Assembly (NCBI GenBank): GCA_045430285.1
Contig: JAILXV010000003.1
Location: forward strand, 600,518 to 664,517
Direction: 5' to 3'
Origin: Agarilytica sp045430285
GTDB lineage: Bacteria; Pseudomonadota; Gammaproteobacteria; Pseudomonadales; Cellvibrionaceae
Length of the DNA stretch: 64,000 nt
The translations under genes and the position numbers were made by a program. Position 1 is the first letter of the stretch; every line of letters starts with the position of its first letter. The notes under the pieces are model-generated. The model saw only the letters and a list, made by a program, of their open reading frames with translations, was not told the DNA's origin and did no database searches. This document shows, piece by piece, positions 24,533-34,003 of this stretch.

Positions 24533-25411
24533 ATGATTGAGCGGGTGAATCGATTAATGTTTTTTCAGCGTTACCAATATCGGGTTGGGTTTGGACTAAT
24601 TGGATTGTTTCTATTTTTAAACGCAACAGTGTTGGCGACGTCTCACCTTATGGAGGGGAAGCGTGGTACTGGTGACTTGCCTTTTCAATGGTGGGAGCCT
24701 TTTGTGTGGGAGTACACCAGTAGTATTGCGGTGTTGATGCTCGTTCCTTGCTTGCATTGGCTGATGGAAAAACTGCCTCTATCGTTTTTAAATATTCGTA
24801 GGACGTTCTTGCTCTATTCCAGTGCCGCGTGCTTATTTTCTGTCGCACATGTGAGTTTGATGGTCGGAATGCGTAAAGCCATCTATTTTTCTCAGGATCT
24901 GCAGTATGTATTTGGTGATCTTTCGTATGAGTTTCTCTACGAGCTACGTAAAGACTTACTGACCTTCGTGATATTTGTGATTGTGGCGCTCGCTTATCGT
25001 TTCATCACGAGTCGCATTATTGGGGAAGCAAACCTCGTCGCAGAAGGCGAATCAAATGATTCAGATACTGCTGAGGTATCCACACGCTTATTGGTGAAAA
25101 AATTGGGTAAAGAATTTATTGTCAATTTGCATGAGGTGGAATGGGCGGAGGCTTCTGGAAACTATGTGAATTTACATATCAAAGAGCGCATCTACCCCAT
25201 AAGGAAAACTTTGTCGGCGTTTGCTAATGAAGTGTCTGAAAAAGGTTTCTGTCGAATTCATCGCTCCCATATGATCAACTTGGGCATGGTAGAGTCTATA
25301 ACGCCCATACCTAGCGGTGATGCAGAAGTTCAGCTCAAGTCGGGAAAAACGCTAAACCTTTCTCGTCGTTACAAAGATGCGTTGAAAGAGCGTTTATCGT
25401 TGTGTCCCTAA
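24533..25411 (+). CDS. membrane-anchored LytTR DNA-binding regulator
   Basis: A 292-residue protein with about four N-terminal membrane helices (about residues 18-38, 55-75, 85-105 and 140-160) followed by a C-terminal LytTR domain (about 190-290; VEWAEASGNYVNLHI, KGFCRIHRSHMINLGMVESI, LKSGKTLNLSRRYKDAL). It lacks a receiver domain, so its signal must come through the membrane part. LytTR domains bind DNA in pairs and control polysaccharide, fimbrial and virulence genes. The ATG at 24533 has an AGGG site 5 bases upstream. The divergent acyltransferase is a plausible target. After the stop, CCTCG/CGAGG (25417-25436) could form a weak hairpin terminator. Confidence 0.8.
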   Translation: MIERVNRLMFFQRYQYRVGFGLIGLFLFLNATVLATSHLMEGKRGTGDLPFQWWEPFVWEYTSSIAVLMLVPCLHWLMEKLPLSFLNIRRTFLLYSSAACLFSVAHVSLMVGMRKAIYFSQDLQYVFGDLSYEFLYELRKDLLTFVIFVIVALAYRFITSRIIGEANLVAEGESNDSDTAEVSTRLLVKKLGKEFIVNLHEVEWAEASGNYVNLHIKERIYPIRKTLSAFANEVSEKGFCRIHRSHMINLGMVESITPIPSGDAEVQLKSGKTLNLSRRYKDALKERLSLCP

Positions 25412-25444
25412 AAGCCTCGCTTCTGTAAACGAGGTTAATTTATT

Positions 25445-25468
25445 GGGTGGACCTGGAGGGATTAACTC
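25445..25468 (-). other. possible tRNA 3'-end remnant
   Basis: Read on the minus strand, CGAGTTAATCCCTCCAGGTC followed by CACC resembles the T-arm and acceptor 3' half of a tRNA (compare GGTTCGAATCCCTCC) but with a degenerate T-loop. It sits 140 bases from the intact tRNA-Arg. The rest of 25469-25556 is a GC-rich stretch with small inverted repeats and no gene. It may be a decayed tRNA, an old integration footprint or chance. Confidence 0.3.
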
Positions 25469-25556
25469 GTGCCGTCCTGGCACTCGCCCTTCGGGCTGCC
25501 TGCGGCAGTTTAAAACGGCTGTCCTGCCGTGTTATCGAACAGGGATTCTTTCATCA

Positions 25557-25612
25557 GCGCCATATACTAAAAAGCCCCCACCTTTCGGCGAGGGCTTTTT
25601 AGTATATGGCGC
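25557..25612 (-). terminator. tRNA-Arg terminator inside a 21-bp perfect inverted repeat
   Basis: Arms at 25557-25577 and 25592-25612 are perfect inverse complements, 21 bases each, enclosing a 14-base loop. On the minus strand the stem runs straight on from the tRNA 3' end and includes AAAAAGCCC/GGGCTTTTT with a T-run, so it should act as a Rho-independent terminator. The right arm takes in the last six tRNA bases (GCGCCA on the minus strand), so these are copied in inverse on the far side. The arms are longer than usual for a terminator. Confidence 0.7.
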
Positions 25613-25683
25613 ACCCGGAGGGATTCGAACCCCCGACCAAGTGGTTCGAAGCCACCTACTCTATCCAGCTGAGCTACGGGTGC
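25607..25683 (-). tRNA. tRNA-Arg (anticodon UCG)
   Basis: On the minus strand the 77-base gene begins GCACCCGTAGCTCAGC and ends CTCCGGGTGCGCCA. The acceptor stem pairs GCACCCG with CGGGTGC, the D-arm has AGCTCAGCTGGATAGAG, the anticodon stem-loop is GTGGCTTCGAACCAC with anticodon TCG, and the T-arm is GGGGGTTCGAATCCC. The CCA tail is encoded. UCG reads CGA codons (and CGG by wobble). The T-loop and all stems are intact, so it should be functional. Confidence 0.95.
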
Positions 25684-25866
25684 GTAGCGAGGGCGGCAAT
25701 AATACCCTTCCAATATTCAATAGTCTAGGTATCCGTCTGAAGCTCAATTTGTATGTAAATCTGGAAGCATATTCGCTGCCTGGGCTTATCGTGAAGCGTT
25801 ATAGTTTGACGATGTTTTCACGTCCTATACTAGAGTTAACGTAGCTCCCTGTGTGGAGCAGTGTTT

Positions 25867-28710
25867 GTGCAAAATTTAATCGTTTTGAGCCTTCAGATGA
25901 AGCTAAATCCCTTAAAACATGTAAGAGTATTTTTGGTGGCGCCGTTTTTGGCGTCCATCTTGGTATTTCTTGCGGTAATTTATTGGGGGATGAATCGGCA
26001 ATACTCCACGGAAGTGTCTACCTTGGCACATTCTTATGATGGCCAGTTAAGTAAGAGTTTTGTGGATGCGTTAGAGGTTGAGGCAGAACACCTGCAAGCC
26101 TTCATCTACCTCATCCAGAAGAATCCGGTGCTTGATGAGCTATTTCTACAACGAGATCGTGGCGCGTTAGTTAACCAAACAGAGGCGTTGTTTTTAGATC
26201 TAAAGCGGGAAAACCGCGTTACTCACTTCTATTTTATTGATCCTAGTGGCGAGGTATTCCTCCGTGTGCATTCACCACAAAAATACGGCGACCAAATTAA
26301 GAGAAAAACTTTTGCTGAGGCGAAGAAAACCGGTGAAATTGCTTCGGGTATAGAATTTGGCACGTTGGGGCAGTTTGTTTTACGGGTTGTATTGCCATGG
26401 AAGGTAGACGGTAAAATTGTTGGCTACATCGAGTTTGGTGAAGAGATTGAGCATATTTTGGATGCATTGGCCTATAACAATAACTTAGATTTAGTGTTGG
26501 CCGTTGGCAAAGATTTTATCGTTGATCAAGGTTTGTTAGAGAGCGATTATTTTAAAACCAGAAAGGTAGACGTGAACAAGAAAGATAAAGAGCTTGTCGT
26601 TTATCAAACGCTTGAAACTATCTCTTCAGAATTACGTGAGTCAATATCAAATTTTCCTGAGCAAGGACCGCGGTTCGTATTAGAGGGAAGTAAGAGCTTT
26701 CTCTTTTCCCAAGTGCCTGTCGCAGACTTTGCCGGTGAGCAAGTCGGGAGCTTATCCTACATGGTTGACGAAACCGAGATGATAGATCAGCAAAAATCTA
26801 TTGTGCGGGATCTCGGAATATTGGTGTGTGGTTTTGGCTTGTTGATTTGCGCATTCTACTTTATATATAGCGGATTTTTACGAGAATATTTGGTCGAGGT
26901 GTTTGGCCGTCTACAAGTAGAAATATCTGATCGTAAAGTCGCTGAAAAAAGTTTAATGGAAAATAAGTCGCTTTTAGAAGAAATGGTAAAAGAGCGAGAT
27001 ATAAGCCTAGATAAAAGCAGGCAGCGCTATAAAACACTTTTTGAAAAATCTGCAGATGCGTTATTTCTTCTTGAGGAAAAGTGTTTTGTCGATTGTAATC
27101 AAGCAACATTAGATTTGTTTGGATACTCTTCTAATGAGGAGCTGTATCAGCTTAAACCTTATGAAGTGTCACCAGAATGTCAGCCAGATGGTCAAACATC
27201 GATTGAAAAATCGGAGTTGATGGTTATGACCGCTATAGATAAAGGCAGCCATAGGTTTGAATGGGTCCATAAAAAACGTACAGGAGAAACGTTCCCCGCT
27301 GAGGTTCTATTAACCGCGATCTCACATAATGATAAACCACTTGTTCACGCTGTTGTGCGTGATATTACCGATCGAAAAAAAGCCGCAGAAGAAATCGAAT
27401 TTCAGGCGCTATACGATTCGCTGACGAGTTTGCCTAACCGACGCTTGTTGTTTGACCGGCTTAATCAATCTCTCGTCGCAGCACGTGAACATAATTACGT
27501 CAATGCATTGTTGTTCGTCGATATTGATCGCTTTAAAACGATTAATGATACCTTGGGGCATTCCGTTGGGGATGCACTCCTTATCGAATCCGCGAATCGT
27601 ATTCAAAATTGTTTAACACGAGAAGATACTGCATCGCGATTTGGTGGTGATGAATTTGTGGTGTTGTTACGTCATATTGGCGAAAACAAAGAGTCGGGCA
27701 GCTTCAACGCAGAAAAGGTGGCATCTCGTGTTATGGCGGCGCTTTCTGAGCCTTCGTATATTCAAGAACAGGAGTTCCATATTACGGCCAGTGTGGGGAT
27801 AGCATTATTTCCCGGTCAGGAAAAAAATGTTGACGACATTATCAAACATGCCGATACGGCGATGTACAGCGCGAAAGAATCTGGCCGAAACAGAATCGCA
27901 TTTTATTTGGCCGACATGCATGAAAAAGTAATTCACCGCCTAACACTGGAGCGCGAGCTAAGAAAAATAGTTAAAGCGAAAAAGTTAGAAGTGTATTATC
28001 AGCCCCAGCTCAACTTACAGGGCGATGTGATTGCAGTGGAAGCTTTAGTAAGGTGGCGCCATCCTGATATGGGCTTTATAAGCCCAGAAGAATTTATCCC
28101 GATTGCAGAAGAGACGGGCATAATTTTCGATTTAGGTGATTTTGTCTTAAATCAGGCGATATCTGATATCGTCGGTTTAAATAAGAAGTTGGGTACCAAT
28201 ATTGGTATCGCCATTAATATCAGCCAGAAACAATTTGATAAAGATGATTTTCTCAATGAAATAGAATCTTATGTCAAAAATTATCAGTTAGCCAAGCACC
28301 TACTTACCTTGGAAGTAACAGAAGGTCTCGCAATTAATAACCTTAATACGACAGTGGAGCGATTTGAAGCACTACGTCATTTGGGTGTTCGTTTATCGTT
28401 GGATGATTTCGGTACAGGCTACTCGTCATTGAGTCACCTAAAAAGACTCCCGCTGGACGAACTAAAAATCGATAAAGGTTTTGTGTTTGATGTCTTGGAT
28501 GACCCACAAGACGCACAGCTGGTTAAAACCATCATCAGTATTGCGCATCAGTTTGGGTTAAGTGCCGTGGCGGAAGGCGTGGAGGGTGAGAAGGAACGAG
28601 AGTTTCTCGCTGAACAAGGTTGCGATATTTTACAGGGATATCTTTACAGTCGTCCCGTTCCTATTGATGAATTAGAAGTCTTTATTGTGGGAAAGCTGGC
28701 AATAGGATAG
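25867..28710 (+). CDS. Cache/PAS diguanylate cyclase-phosphodiesterase (GGDEF-EAL)
   Basis: A protein of about 947 residues: transmembrane helix near 25-45, a periplasmic double-Cache-type sensor (about 46-310; HFYFIDPSGEVFLRVHSP), a second helix near 315-335, a short coiled coil, a PAS domain (about 385-505), a GGDEF domain (about 515-685; SRFGGDEFVVLLR) and an EAL domain (about 700-945; VEALVRWRHPDMGF, DDFGTGYSSLSHLK, VAEGVE). Both catalytic signatures are intact, so it may make and break cyclic-di-GMP. Start chosen as GTG 25867, 8 bases after GGAG; GTG 25861 and ATG 25897 are alternatives. It stands alone, convergent with rep. Confidence 0.85.
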   Translation: MQNLIVLSLQMKLNPLKHVRVFLVAPFLASILVFLAVIYWGMNRQYSTEVSTLAHSYDGQLSKSFVDALEVEAEHLQAFIYLIQKNPVLDELFLQRDRGALVNQTEALFLDLKRENRVTHFYFIDPSGEVFLRVHSPQKYGDQIKRKTFAEAKKTGEIASGIEFGTLGQFVLRVVLPWKVDGKIVGYIEFGEEIEHILDALAYNNNLDLVLAVGKDFIVDQGLLESDYFKTRKVDVNKKDKELVVYQTLETISSELRESISNFPEQGPRFVLEGSKSFLFSQVPVADFAGEQVGSLSYMVDETEMIDQQKSIVRDLGILVCGFGLLICAFYFIYSGFLREYLVEVFGRLQVEISDRKVAEKSLMENKSLLEEMVKERDISLDKSRQRYKTLFEKSADALFLLEEKCFVDCNQATLDLFGYSSNEELYQLKPYEVSPECQPDGQTSIEKSELMVMTAIDKGSHRFEWVHKKRTGETFPAEVLLTAISHNDKPLVHAVVRDITDRKKAAEEIEFQALYDSLTSLPNRRLLFDRLNQSLVAAREHNYVNALLFVDIDRFKTINDTLGHSVGDALLIESANRIQNCLTREDTASRFGGDEFVVLLRHIGENKESGSFNAEKVASRVMAALSEPSYIQEQEFHITASVGIALFPGQEKNVDDIIKHADTAMYSAKESGRNRIAFYLADMHEKVIHRLTLERELRKIVKAKKLEVYYQPQLNLQGDVIAVEALVRWRHPDMGFISPEEFIPIAEETGIIFDLGDFVLNQAISDIVGLNKKLGTNIGIAINISQKQFDKDDFLNEIESYVKNYQLAKHLLTLEVTEGLAINNLNTTVERFEALRHLGVRLSLDDFGTGYSSLSHLKRLPLDELKIDKGFVFDVLDDPQDAQLVKTIISIAHQFGLSAVAEGVEGEKEREFLAEQGCDILQGYLYSRPVPIDELEVFIVGKLAIG

Positions 28711-28715
28711 GTGCG

Positions 28716-30734
28716 TTAGTCAAACATCCCTTTCAGAGATGAAAGGGTTTCCTCGCCTTTCTTTTCAATCTGTTCTGGTGAGGCATCGCCAAAGCCTTCT
28801 TTTTCAATATCTTCTTCTGGCAGCTCTTCAATAAAGCGTGATGGGGTCGTGACTTGTTTTTCGCCAAATTGTTTGCGTGTGCTGGCCAGTGTAATCGAAA
28901 GCGTTTTCTGTGCGCGGGTGATACCCACATAAGCAAGGCGGCGTTCTTCTTCGATATTATTTTCTTCGATGCTATTACGGTGTGGTAATAGTTCTTCTTC
29001 CATACCGATTAAAAACACGTGGGGAAACTCCAGTCCTTTTGAGGCGTGTAGGGTCATGAGCTGAACGCGGTCTGTGAGGTCTTCTTCCTCCTGACGATCG
29101 AGTAGGTCTTGTAGCAATAGCCGTGCAATTGCATCATTTATTTTTTCTTCGCCGTCTTTTTCTTCATCTTCGTCTCGGTTAAGTGAAGAGCGGATGGAAT
29201 CCACGAGAGTAGATACATTTTCGAAGCGTCTTTCCGCGACCTGAGGTGCACTGGCGTTTTGATGCAGCCAGCCTTCGTAGTTAATATCCTCAATCATCTC
29301 CCGTATGCCGACGATGGGGTCGTTGTTATGACAGTTCTGTCTGACATTGTTTAGCCAGTCAGAAAATTCACGTAAACGTTCAAGCCCCTTTTTGGGGACG
29401 ACCATTTGCAAACCGACTTCATCACAGGCGGTAAGTAAACTGATTTCACGATCGGTTGAGTATCGCCCCAAAGCCTCTAACGTACCGGTACCGATTTGTC
29501 GGCGAGGTGTGTTGATAATACGCAAAAATGCATTGTCGTCATCGGGGTTTGCGATTAGGCGTAAATAACCCATGATGTCTTTAATTTCCGCTCGTGCGAA
29601 AAAACTAGTGCCGCCGCTAATGTTATAGGGAATTTGGTGGTGTTGAAGTTTTAGCTCAATGAGCTTTGCTTGGTGGTTGCCGCGATAGAGTACGGCGAAA
29701 TCACGGAATTTACTTTGTCGTTTAATGTTCTGCGTTAATATTTCGGTGGCGACACGTTCGGCTTCACTGTCTTCTGTTTTACATTTAATGAGGCGGATAT
29801 GTTCGCCAAGCCCGAAATCACTCCAGAGGGTTTTATCAAAGTCATGAGGGTTGTTGGCGATTAGTTCGTTGGCGACTTTAAGAATGCGCGCGGTGGAACG
29901 ATAATTCTGTTCTAGCTTAATGACATGCAGGTTCGGAAAATCCTGCTTAAGTAATGATAGGTTTTCTGGGCGAGCACCACGCCAGGCATAAATGGATTGA
30001 TCGTCGTCGCCCACAACGGTAAGTGATCCACGGCCACCGATTAATTGCTTGACCACTTCGTATTGGCTGGAGTTGGTATCTTGGTATTCGTCGACCAATA
30101 AATAACGAATACGTTGTTGCCAGTGTTCCAATACTTCTGGGTTGCTAGAAAATAAAAGCGACGGCAGGCGAATTAAATCGTCAAAATCCACCGCGTTATA
30201 TGCGCGAAGGGCTTTATCGTAGCGCTCGTAAACAAGTGCCCATGTTTGTTCGCCAGGACTTTGCGCTTGCTCAAGTGCTTGTTGGGGTTCTATGAGCCCA
30301 CTTTTCCAATTAGAGATTTGATTTTGTACACCGTCGATTAGATCGCTATTTAAATCCCCGTCCTTAAGCATGATCTCTTTGATCAGCGCGCGAGCATCTT
30401 CAGAATCAAAGATGGTAAAGCCAGATTTGTAACCAAGGTGTTTATGTTCGCGGCGAATAATATTGAGGCCGAGATTGTGAAAGGTGGATACGGTGAGGCC
30501 GCGGGCTTTTTTACCGTTTACCAGCTTGCTGACACGTTCTTTCATTTCACGTGCGGCTTTGTTGGTAAAGGTGACGGCGGCAATGTGTCGGGCTGATACG
30601 CCGCACTCTTCAATAAGGTAGGCAATCTTACGCGTAATAACGCTTGTCTTGCCGCTGCCGGCGCCGGCCAATACTAGGCATGGGCCGTCAATGTAGAGGA
30701 CGGCTTCTTTTTGTCGAGGATTAAGAGTTGTCAC
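28716..30734 (-). CDS. rep: ATP-dependent DNA helicase Rep
   Basis: A 672-residue UvrD/Rep superfamily-1 helicase. N-terminal LNPRQKEAVLYIDGPCLV has the Q motif, and LAGAGSGKTSV is Walker A (about residue 21-31). LVDEYQDTNSSQY (about 210-222) is motif II, VVGDDDQSIYAWRGA (about 240-254) motif III, and VQLMTLHASKGLEF (about 555-568) motif V. The length and the C-terminal ITRAQKTLSITLA agree with Rep rather than UvrD or RecB. Rep moves 3' to 5' on single-stranded DNA and removes proteins ahead of replication forks. It lies beside comM, as in Pseudomonas. Confidence 0.95.
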   Translation of the reverse strand: MTTLNPRQKEAVLYIDGPCLVLAGAGSGKTSVITRKIAYLIEECGVSARHIAAVTFTNKAAREMKERVSKLVNGKKARGLTVSTFHNLGLNIIRREHKHLGYKSGFTIFDSEDARALIKEIMLKDGDLNSDLIDGVQNQISNWKSGLIEPQQALEQAQSPGEQTWALVYERYDKALRAYNAVDFDDLIRLPSLLFSSNPEVLEHWQQRIRYLLVDEYQDTNSSQYEVVKQLIGGRGSLTVVGDDDQSIYAWRGARPENLSLLKQDFPNLHVIKLEQNYRSTARILKVANELIANNPHDFDKTLWSDFGLGEHIRLIKCKTEDSEAERVATEILTQNIKRQSKFRDFAVLYRGNHQAKLIELKLQHHQIPYNISGGTSFFARAEIKDIMGYLRLIANPDDDNAFLRIINTPRRQIGTGTLEALGRYSTDREISLLTACDEVGLQMVVPKKGLERLREFSDWLNNVRQNCHNNDPIVGIREMIEDINYEGWLHQNASAPQVAERRFENVSTLVDSIRSSLNRDEDEEKDGEEKINDAIARLLLQDLLDRQEEEDLTDRVQLMTLHASKGLEFPHVFLIGMEEELLPHRNSIEENNIEEERRLAYVGITRAQKTLSITLASTRKQFGEKQVTTPSRFIEELPEEDIEKEGFGDASPEQIEKKGEETLSSLKGMFD

Positions 30735-30844
30735 GAATTGCCAGGTACGTAGTGCTATATCGGGTTACCGCTGAGGCGCCGTATACTAACAGAGTTTACC
30801 TGTGTATTAGCGGTATTTGTTTTGCCACGGGGGCTGTGTAAGGT

Positions 30845-32347
30845 TTATATAGGAGTGCCTCGATCAAGGTTTCGGTAGCTTAATGCTTCGTTTATATGTT
30901 GCTTTTGGATGTTTGCACTGTCCGACATGTCGGCGATGGTGCGGGCTACTTTTAAAATCCTATCGTAGGCTCGCGCAGATAGCTTTAGTCGATCAATGGC
31001 GGCAGTGAGTAAGGATTTCTCGTTACTTTGTAGAGCACAATATTCGTGTAATTGTTTGCCTTCTAATGCGGCATTCGTGACGCCTTGTCGCCGGATCTGA
31101 TGCGCGTGATTTAAGCAGACTCGCTTCTGCACGCATGCGCTTGATTCGCCTTCTGGTGCTTGTTGCAGCTCACTGACGGGTACGGGTTTAACGTGTACAT
31201 GGAGATCGATGCGGTCTAGCAATGGACCGGATATTTTATCGCGATATCGCTTTACCTGGGCCGGTGTACATAAGCATCTACCTGAAGCATCGCCATGGAA
31301 ACCGCAGGGACATGGGTTCATTGCCGCGACGAGTTGAAAGTCGGCAGGGTACTCCACTTGTGCATTCGCGCGGCTGATGCATATATGGCCGCTTTCTAAT
31401 GGCTCACGCAGCACTTCAAGCACATGACGAGGAAACTCAGGCAATTCGTCTAAAAATAAAACCCCTTTATGAGCCAAAGATATTTCACCAGGACTGGGAC
31501 GAGAACCACCCCCAACCAAAGCGGCGGCGGAACTTGAGTGATGAGGAGAGCGGTAAGGGCGACGTTGCCATTGATTACTGGTGCTATTTAGGGTGAGCGA
31601 ACGAATGGCGGCAACGTCCAGTACTTCGTGTTCTTCCATCTGAGGGAGAACGCCTGGCAAACGGCTCGCGAGCATCGATTTTCCGGTACCTGGGGGGCCA
31701 TAGAGCAGCATGTTGTGCCCGCCGGTGGCTGCAATTTCAAGCGCGCGGCGTGCATGGAGCTGCCCTTTTACGTCCGAGAGATCTTTCGGGTAAGCTATTT
31801 CTGCCTTGCCTTCCTGCTTTGGGGTATTGAGGTCCGTGCGCTGATGGAGGTATGCGCACACTTTTAGGAGGTTATCGGCCAATAGGATATGTGTGGATTG
31901 GCATAAAGACGCTTCGTCGTTATTCGCCTGAGGTAAGACCAGCGAACGATGTGATTTTCCGCTGGCCACGGCAGTCGAGATAGCACCGCGAACGGCACGT
32001 ATTTCACCTGACAATGCTAGCTCGCCAAGAAACTCGTGATCCTTGAGTTTTTCTGATGGGACCTGCTCTGAAGCAGCCAAAATCCCCAGTGCGATTGCCA
32101 GGTCAAAACGCCCGCCTTCTTTGGGTAAATCTGCAGGCGCGAGATTTACCGTAATGCGTCGTTGAGGGAATTCAAAGTGGCTGTTGAGGAGGGCGCTGCG
32201 AACGCGGTCCTTACTTTCTCGTACGGCTGTCTCGGGGAGACCGACGATCGTAAACGCCGGCAGGCCGTTAGATAAATGGACTTCAACAGAAACAGCTGGG
32301 GCCGAAATGCCCATAAGGGCGCGAGTATGAATGATAGCAAGTGACAT
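30845..32347 (-). CDS. comM: YifB/ComM family Mg-chelatase-like AAA+ ATPase
   Basis: A 500-residue AAA+ protein. MSLAIIHTRALMGISAPAV is the conserved N-terminus; an N-terminal Lon-like domain (about 20-175) precedes GGHNMLLYGPPGTGKSMLAS (Walker A near 210-225) and GVLFLDELPEF (Walker B). The C-terminal Mg-chelatase region has CPCGFHGD and CTPAQVKRYRDKISGPLLDRID. The start at 32347 has AGGA 6 bases upstream and is preferred over 32365. ComM is a branch-migration helicase that extends strand exchange in natural transformation, of interest given the integron downstream. Confidence 0.95.
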   Translation of the reverse strand: MSLAIIHTRALMGISAPAVSVEVHLSNGLPAFTIVGLPETAVRESKDRVRSALLNSHFEFPQRRITVNLAPADLPKEGGRFDLAIALGILAASEQVPSEKLKDHEFLGELALSGEIRAVRGAISTAVASGKSHRSLVLPQANNDEASLCQSTHILLADNLLKVCAYLHQRTDLNTPKQEGKAEIAYPKDLSDVKGQLHARRALEIAATGGHNMLLYGPPGTGKSMLASRLPGVLPQMEEHEVLDVAAIRSLTLNSTSNQWQRRPYRSPHHSSSAAALVGGGSRPSPGEISLAHKGVLFLDELPEFPRHVLEVLREPLESGHICISRANAQVEYPADFQLVAAMNPCPCGFHGDASGRCLCTPAQVKRYRDKISGPLLDRIDLHVHVKPVPVSELQQAPEGESSACVQKRVCLNHAHQIRRQGVTNAALEGKQLHEYCALQSNEKSLLTAAIDRLKLSARAYDRILKVARTIADMSDSANIQKQHINEALSYRNLDRGTPI

Positions 32348-32469
32348 GTCTTTTCCTTGACGCATATGAAGATCTAAAACCTAGATCCTGTAAATTCCGT
32401 TTTAGCAGTATATGTATATCACACCTGGTTTTGCTTCCGTTATTCAGCGTGCCCAAAATATGCGGTGTG

Positions 32470-32712
32470 TTACGGCTGTATATTTTCTTCTAGTGCTTTA
32501 ACTGTTAGCTCTAAGTCGTCTAGTTTTGCGCGTGTTCTTTCGAGTACCGCTGATTGCGCATCAAATTCTTCACGAGTCACGAGCTTAAGTTGTTTCAGGC
32601 GCGCTTCCAATATGGCTTTAAATACTGACGCGGAATTATCGCTAACGGCGTCCAAGCCACTAAGTTTCGTGCGGATATCTTCAAAAACTTGGTTGGCAAA
32701 GTGTTCGATCAT
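32470..32712 (-). CDS. ubiK: ubiquinone biosynthesis accessory factor UbiK
   Basis: An 80-residue, mostly helical protein (MIEHFANQVFEDI... LVTREEFDAQSAVLERTRAKLDDLELTVKALE) with the amphipathic N-terminal helix and C-terminal coiled coil of the UbiK/YqiC family (old name BMFP). UbiK binds UbiJ and supports the ubiquinone-synthesis complex. The REEFDAQSAVLERTR segment is diagnostic. The gene sits between comM and the porin-glnK-amtB group, as in Pseudomonas. Confidence 0.95.
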   Translation of the reverse strand: MIEHFANQVFEDIRTKLSGLDAVSDNSASVFKAILEARLKQLKLVTREEFDAQSAVLERTRAKLDDLELTVKALEENIQP

Positions 32713-33014
32713 GGTGCGGAGTATTATTTAATATAGGATGTGCCTGAGTTTACCGTATTTGATGGGTAAGAGCATCGTCGTCATCGTAATTCATCTGAGC
32801 TTCACGTTTTTTGAATATGAGAACATGCGCTATTGCGTGCGACTTTAGACGGATATTCCAGGTTGAAACGCTGTTTTCAGCAAATTCTCTGATCAAATTT
32901 TATGTTTTTACTTGGAAAGCCGCCCGTTGGTGGTAACTGCTGAACATGAGACCAGCCACACATTTAAAAAGTGATCGCAATTGGTGCCCGAGGGCGTCTG
33001 AATAGGGTGCGACC

Positions 33015-33029
33015 GCACCATTATGGTGC
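33015..33029. promoter_or_regulatory. NtrC-type enhancer site
   Basis: GCACCATTATGGTGC is a perfect inverted repeat matching the NtrC consensus GCAC-N7-GTGC. It lies about 75 bases upstream of a -24/-12 promoter and in front of the porin-glnK-amtB group, whose homologues are nitrogen-regulated. A possible half-site (GCAATTGGTGC) lies near 32978-32988. This is the expected geometry for NtrC activating sigma-54 polymerase. Confidence 0.7.
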
Positions 33030-33104
33030 CTTGCAATATCTAAAAAAACCTGTTTTTTTGTCTTTTCGATTGTAAGTTGTTGTAAATAAAGTAATTTTTA
33101 TAGT

Positions 33105-33120
33105 TGGCTTAATTTCTGCT
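33105..33120 (+). promoter_or_regulatory. sigma-54 (-24/-12) promoter
   Basis: TGGCTTAATTTCTGCT has the GG and GC dinucleotides of a sigma-54 promoter, GG at 33106-33107 and GC at 33118-33119, exactly 10 bases between. Transcription would begin near 33131, about 70 bases before the porin ATG. The NtrC-like site upstream supports it. The match outside GG/GC is only partial. Confidence 0.55.
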
Positions 33121-33201
33121 TTTCTACGAGTGCTGAATTACAACGTTATTAAATTTAGTTTACTAACAAAAAATACATATAAGTTCTCTTGGAGGAAACA
33201 C

Positions 33202-33897
33202 ATGAAAACGACAAAAAAATTATTAGCAAGCGCTGTTGCGGCTTCCGCACTTTCAGTTGCAATGGTTCCAGCTGCAAATGCTGAAGTTGCTGCTTCTGTA
33301 GGAATTGCGTCTACATACTTGTGGCGTGGTGCTGATCTAGGTAGCGGCACACCTCAAATCTCTGGAGACTTGTCTTACAGTAATTCTGGTGCATACGGTG
33401 GTGTTTGGGTAGCTTCTGGTGATACGGCTGCGGGAACTGAATATGACTTGTACATAGGTTATGGAACCGAGCTAGGTCCTGTTTCCGTTGACGTTAGCTT
33501 GTGGAGTTATAACTATCCAACAGGTGCTGGTTATACCGCTGATGCTGAGACAGATCTAACAGATTTTACTGATCTTGTGCTTTCTCTTGGTGCTGGTCCT
33601 GTTGCGTTAACCATCTATGAGCCAGTGGGTGATGATAACAGCCCTGGTGATTATCGTTACGTAACGCTTGGGGGTTCGTTCGGTGATTTCTCCGCAACTG
33701 TAGGTATACATATGGATAATGCTGGTGCGGTTCCTTGCCCGGCAGATGAGACAGACCCAACGTGTGATCCGATCCACGTAGATTTCAGCTATGCATATAA
33801 TGACAACCTTTCTTTCACTCTTAGCCAGTTTATTGCAGATGAAACTAGTGACGATGATTTGAAAGTCGTTGTTTCTTACTCTATTCCAATCGAATAA
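33202..33897 (+). CDS. TorF family putative porin
   Basis: A 231-residue outer-membrane protein with signal peptide MKTTKKLLASAVAASALSVA...ANA and a small beta barrel of the TorF (TIGR02001-like) family, seen in the first strand SVGIASTYLWRGADLG and last strand KVVVSYSIPIE. The GGAGG site 6 bases before ATG 33202 fixes the start. It stands in front of glnK-amtB behind NtrC and sigma-54 sites, so its expression should rise under nitrogen limitation, when it may admit ammonium or other small nitrogen sources; the substrate is not known. A Rho-independent terminator follows at 33908. Confidence 0.8.
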   Translation: MKTTKKLLASAVAASALSVAMVPAANAEVAASVGIASTYLWRGADLGSGTPQISGDLSYSNSGAYGGVWVASGDTAAGTEYDLYIGYGTELGPVSVDVSLWSYNYPTGAGYTADAETDLTDFTDLVLSLGAGPVALTIYEPVGDDNSPGDYRYVTLGGSFGDFSATVGIHMDNAGAVPCPADETDPTCDPIHVDFSYAYNDNLSFTLSQFIADETSDDDLKVVVSYSIPIE

Positions 33898-33907
33898 ATC
33901 GCTCAAC

Positions 33908-33942
33908 GCCGTCGGTTCGCACCTGGCCGACGGCTTTTTTTT
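33908..33942 (+). terminator. Rho-independent terminator after the porin gene
   Basis: GCCGTCGG (33908-33915) pairs with CCGACGGC (33927-33934), an 8-base GC-rich stem with an 11-base loop followed by eight T. It lies 10 bases after the porin stop, so glnK-amtB may be reached only by read-through or by its own promoter in the 61 bases that follow. Confidence 0.85.
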
Positions 33943-34003
33943 ATGCAGCGTTGTCACTTAAAACATTGAGTGGCCGCGAGACTTTACATAGAGGAGCATT
34001 CCC

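Noticed and set aside
25443..25844. 133-residue plus-strand ORF over the tRNA-Arg region
   Set aside because: It covers the tRNA, its terminator and the tRNA-like remnant; composition is not protein-like.
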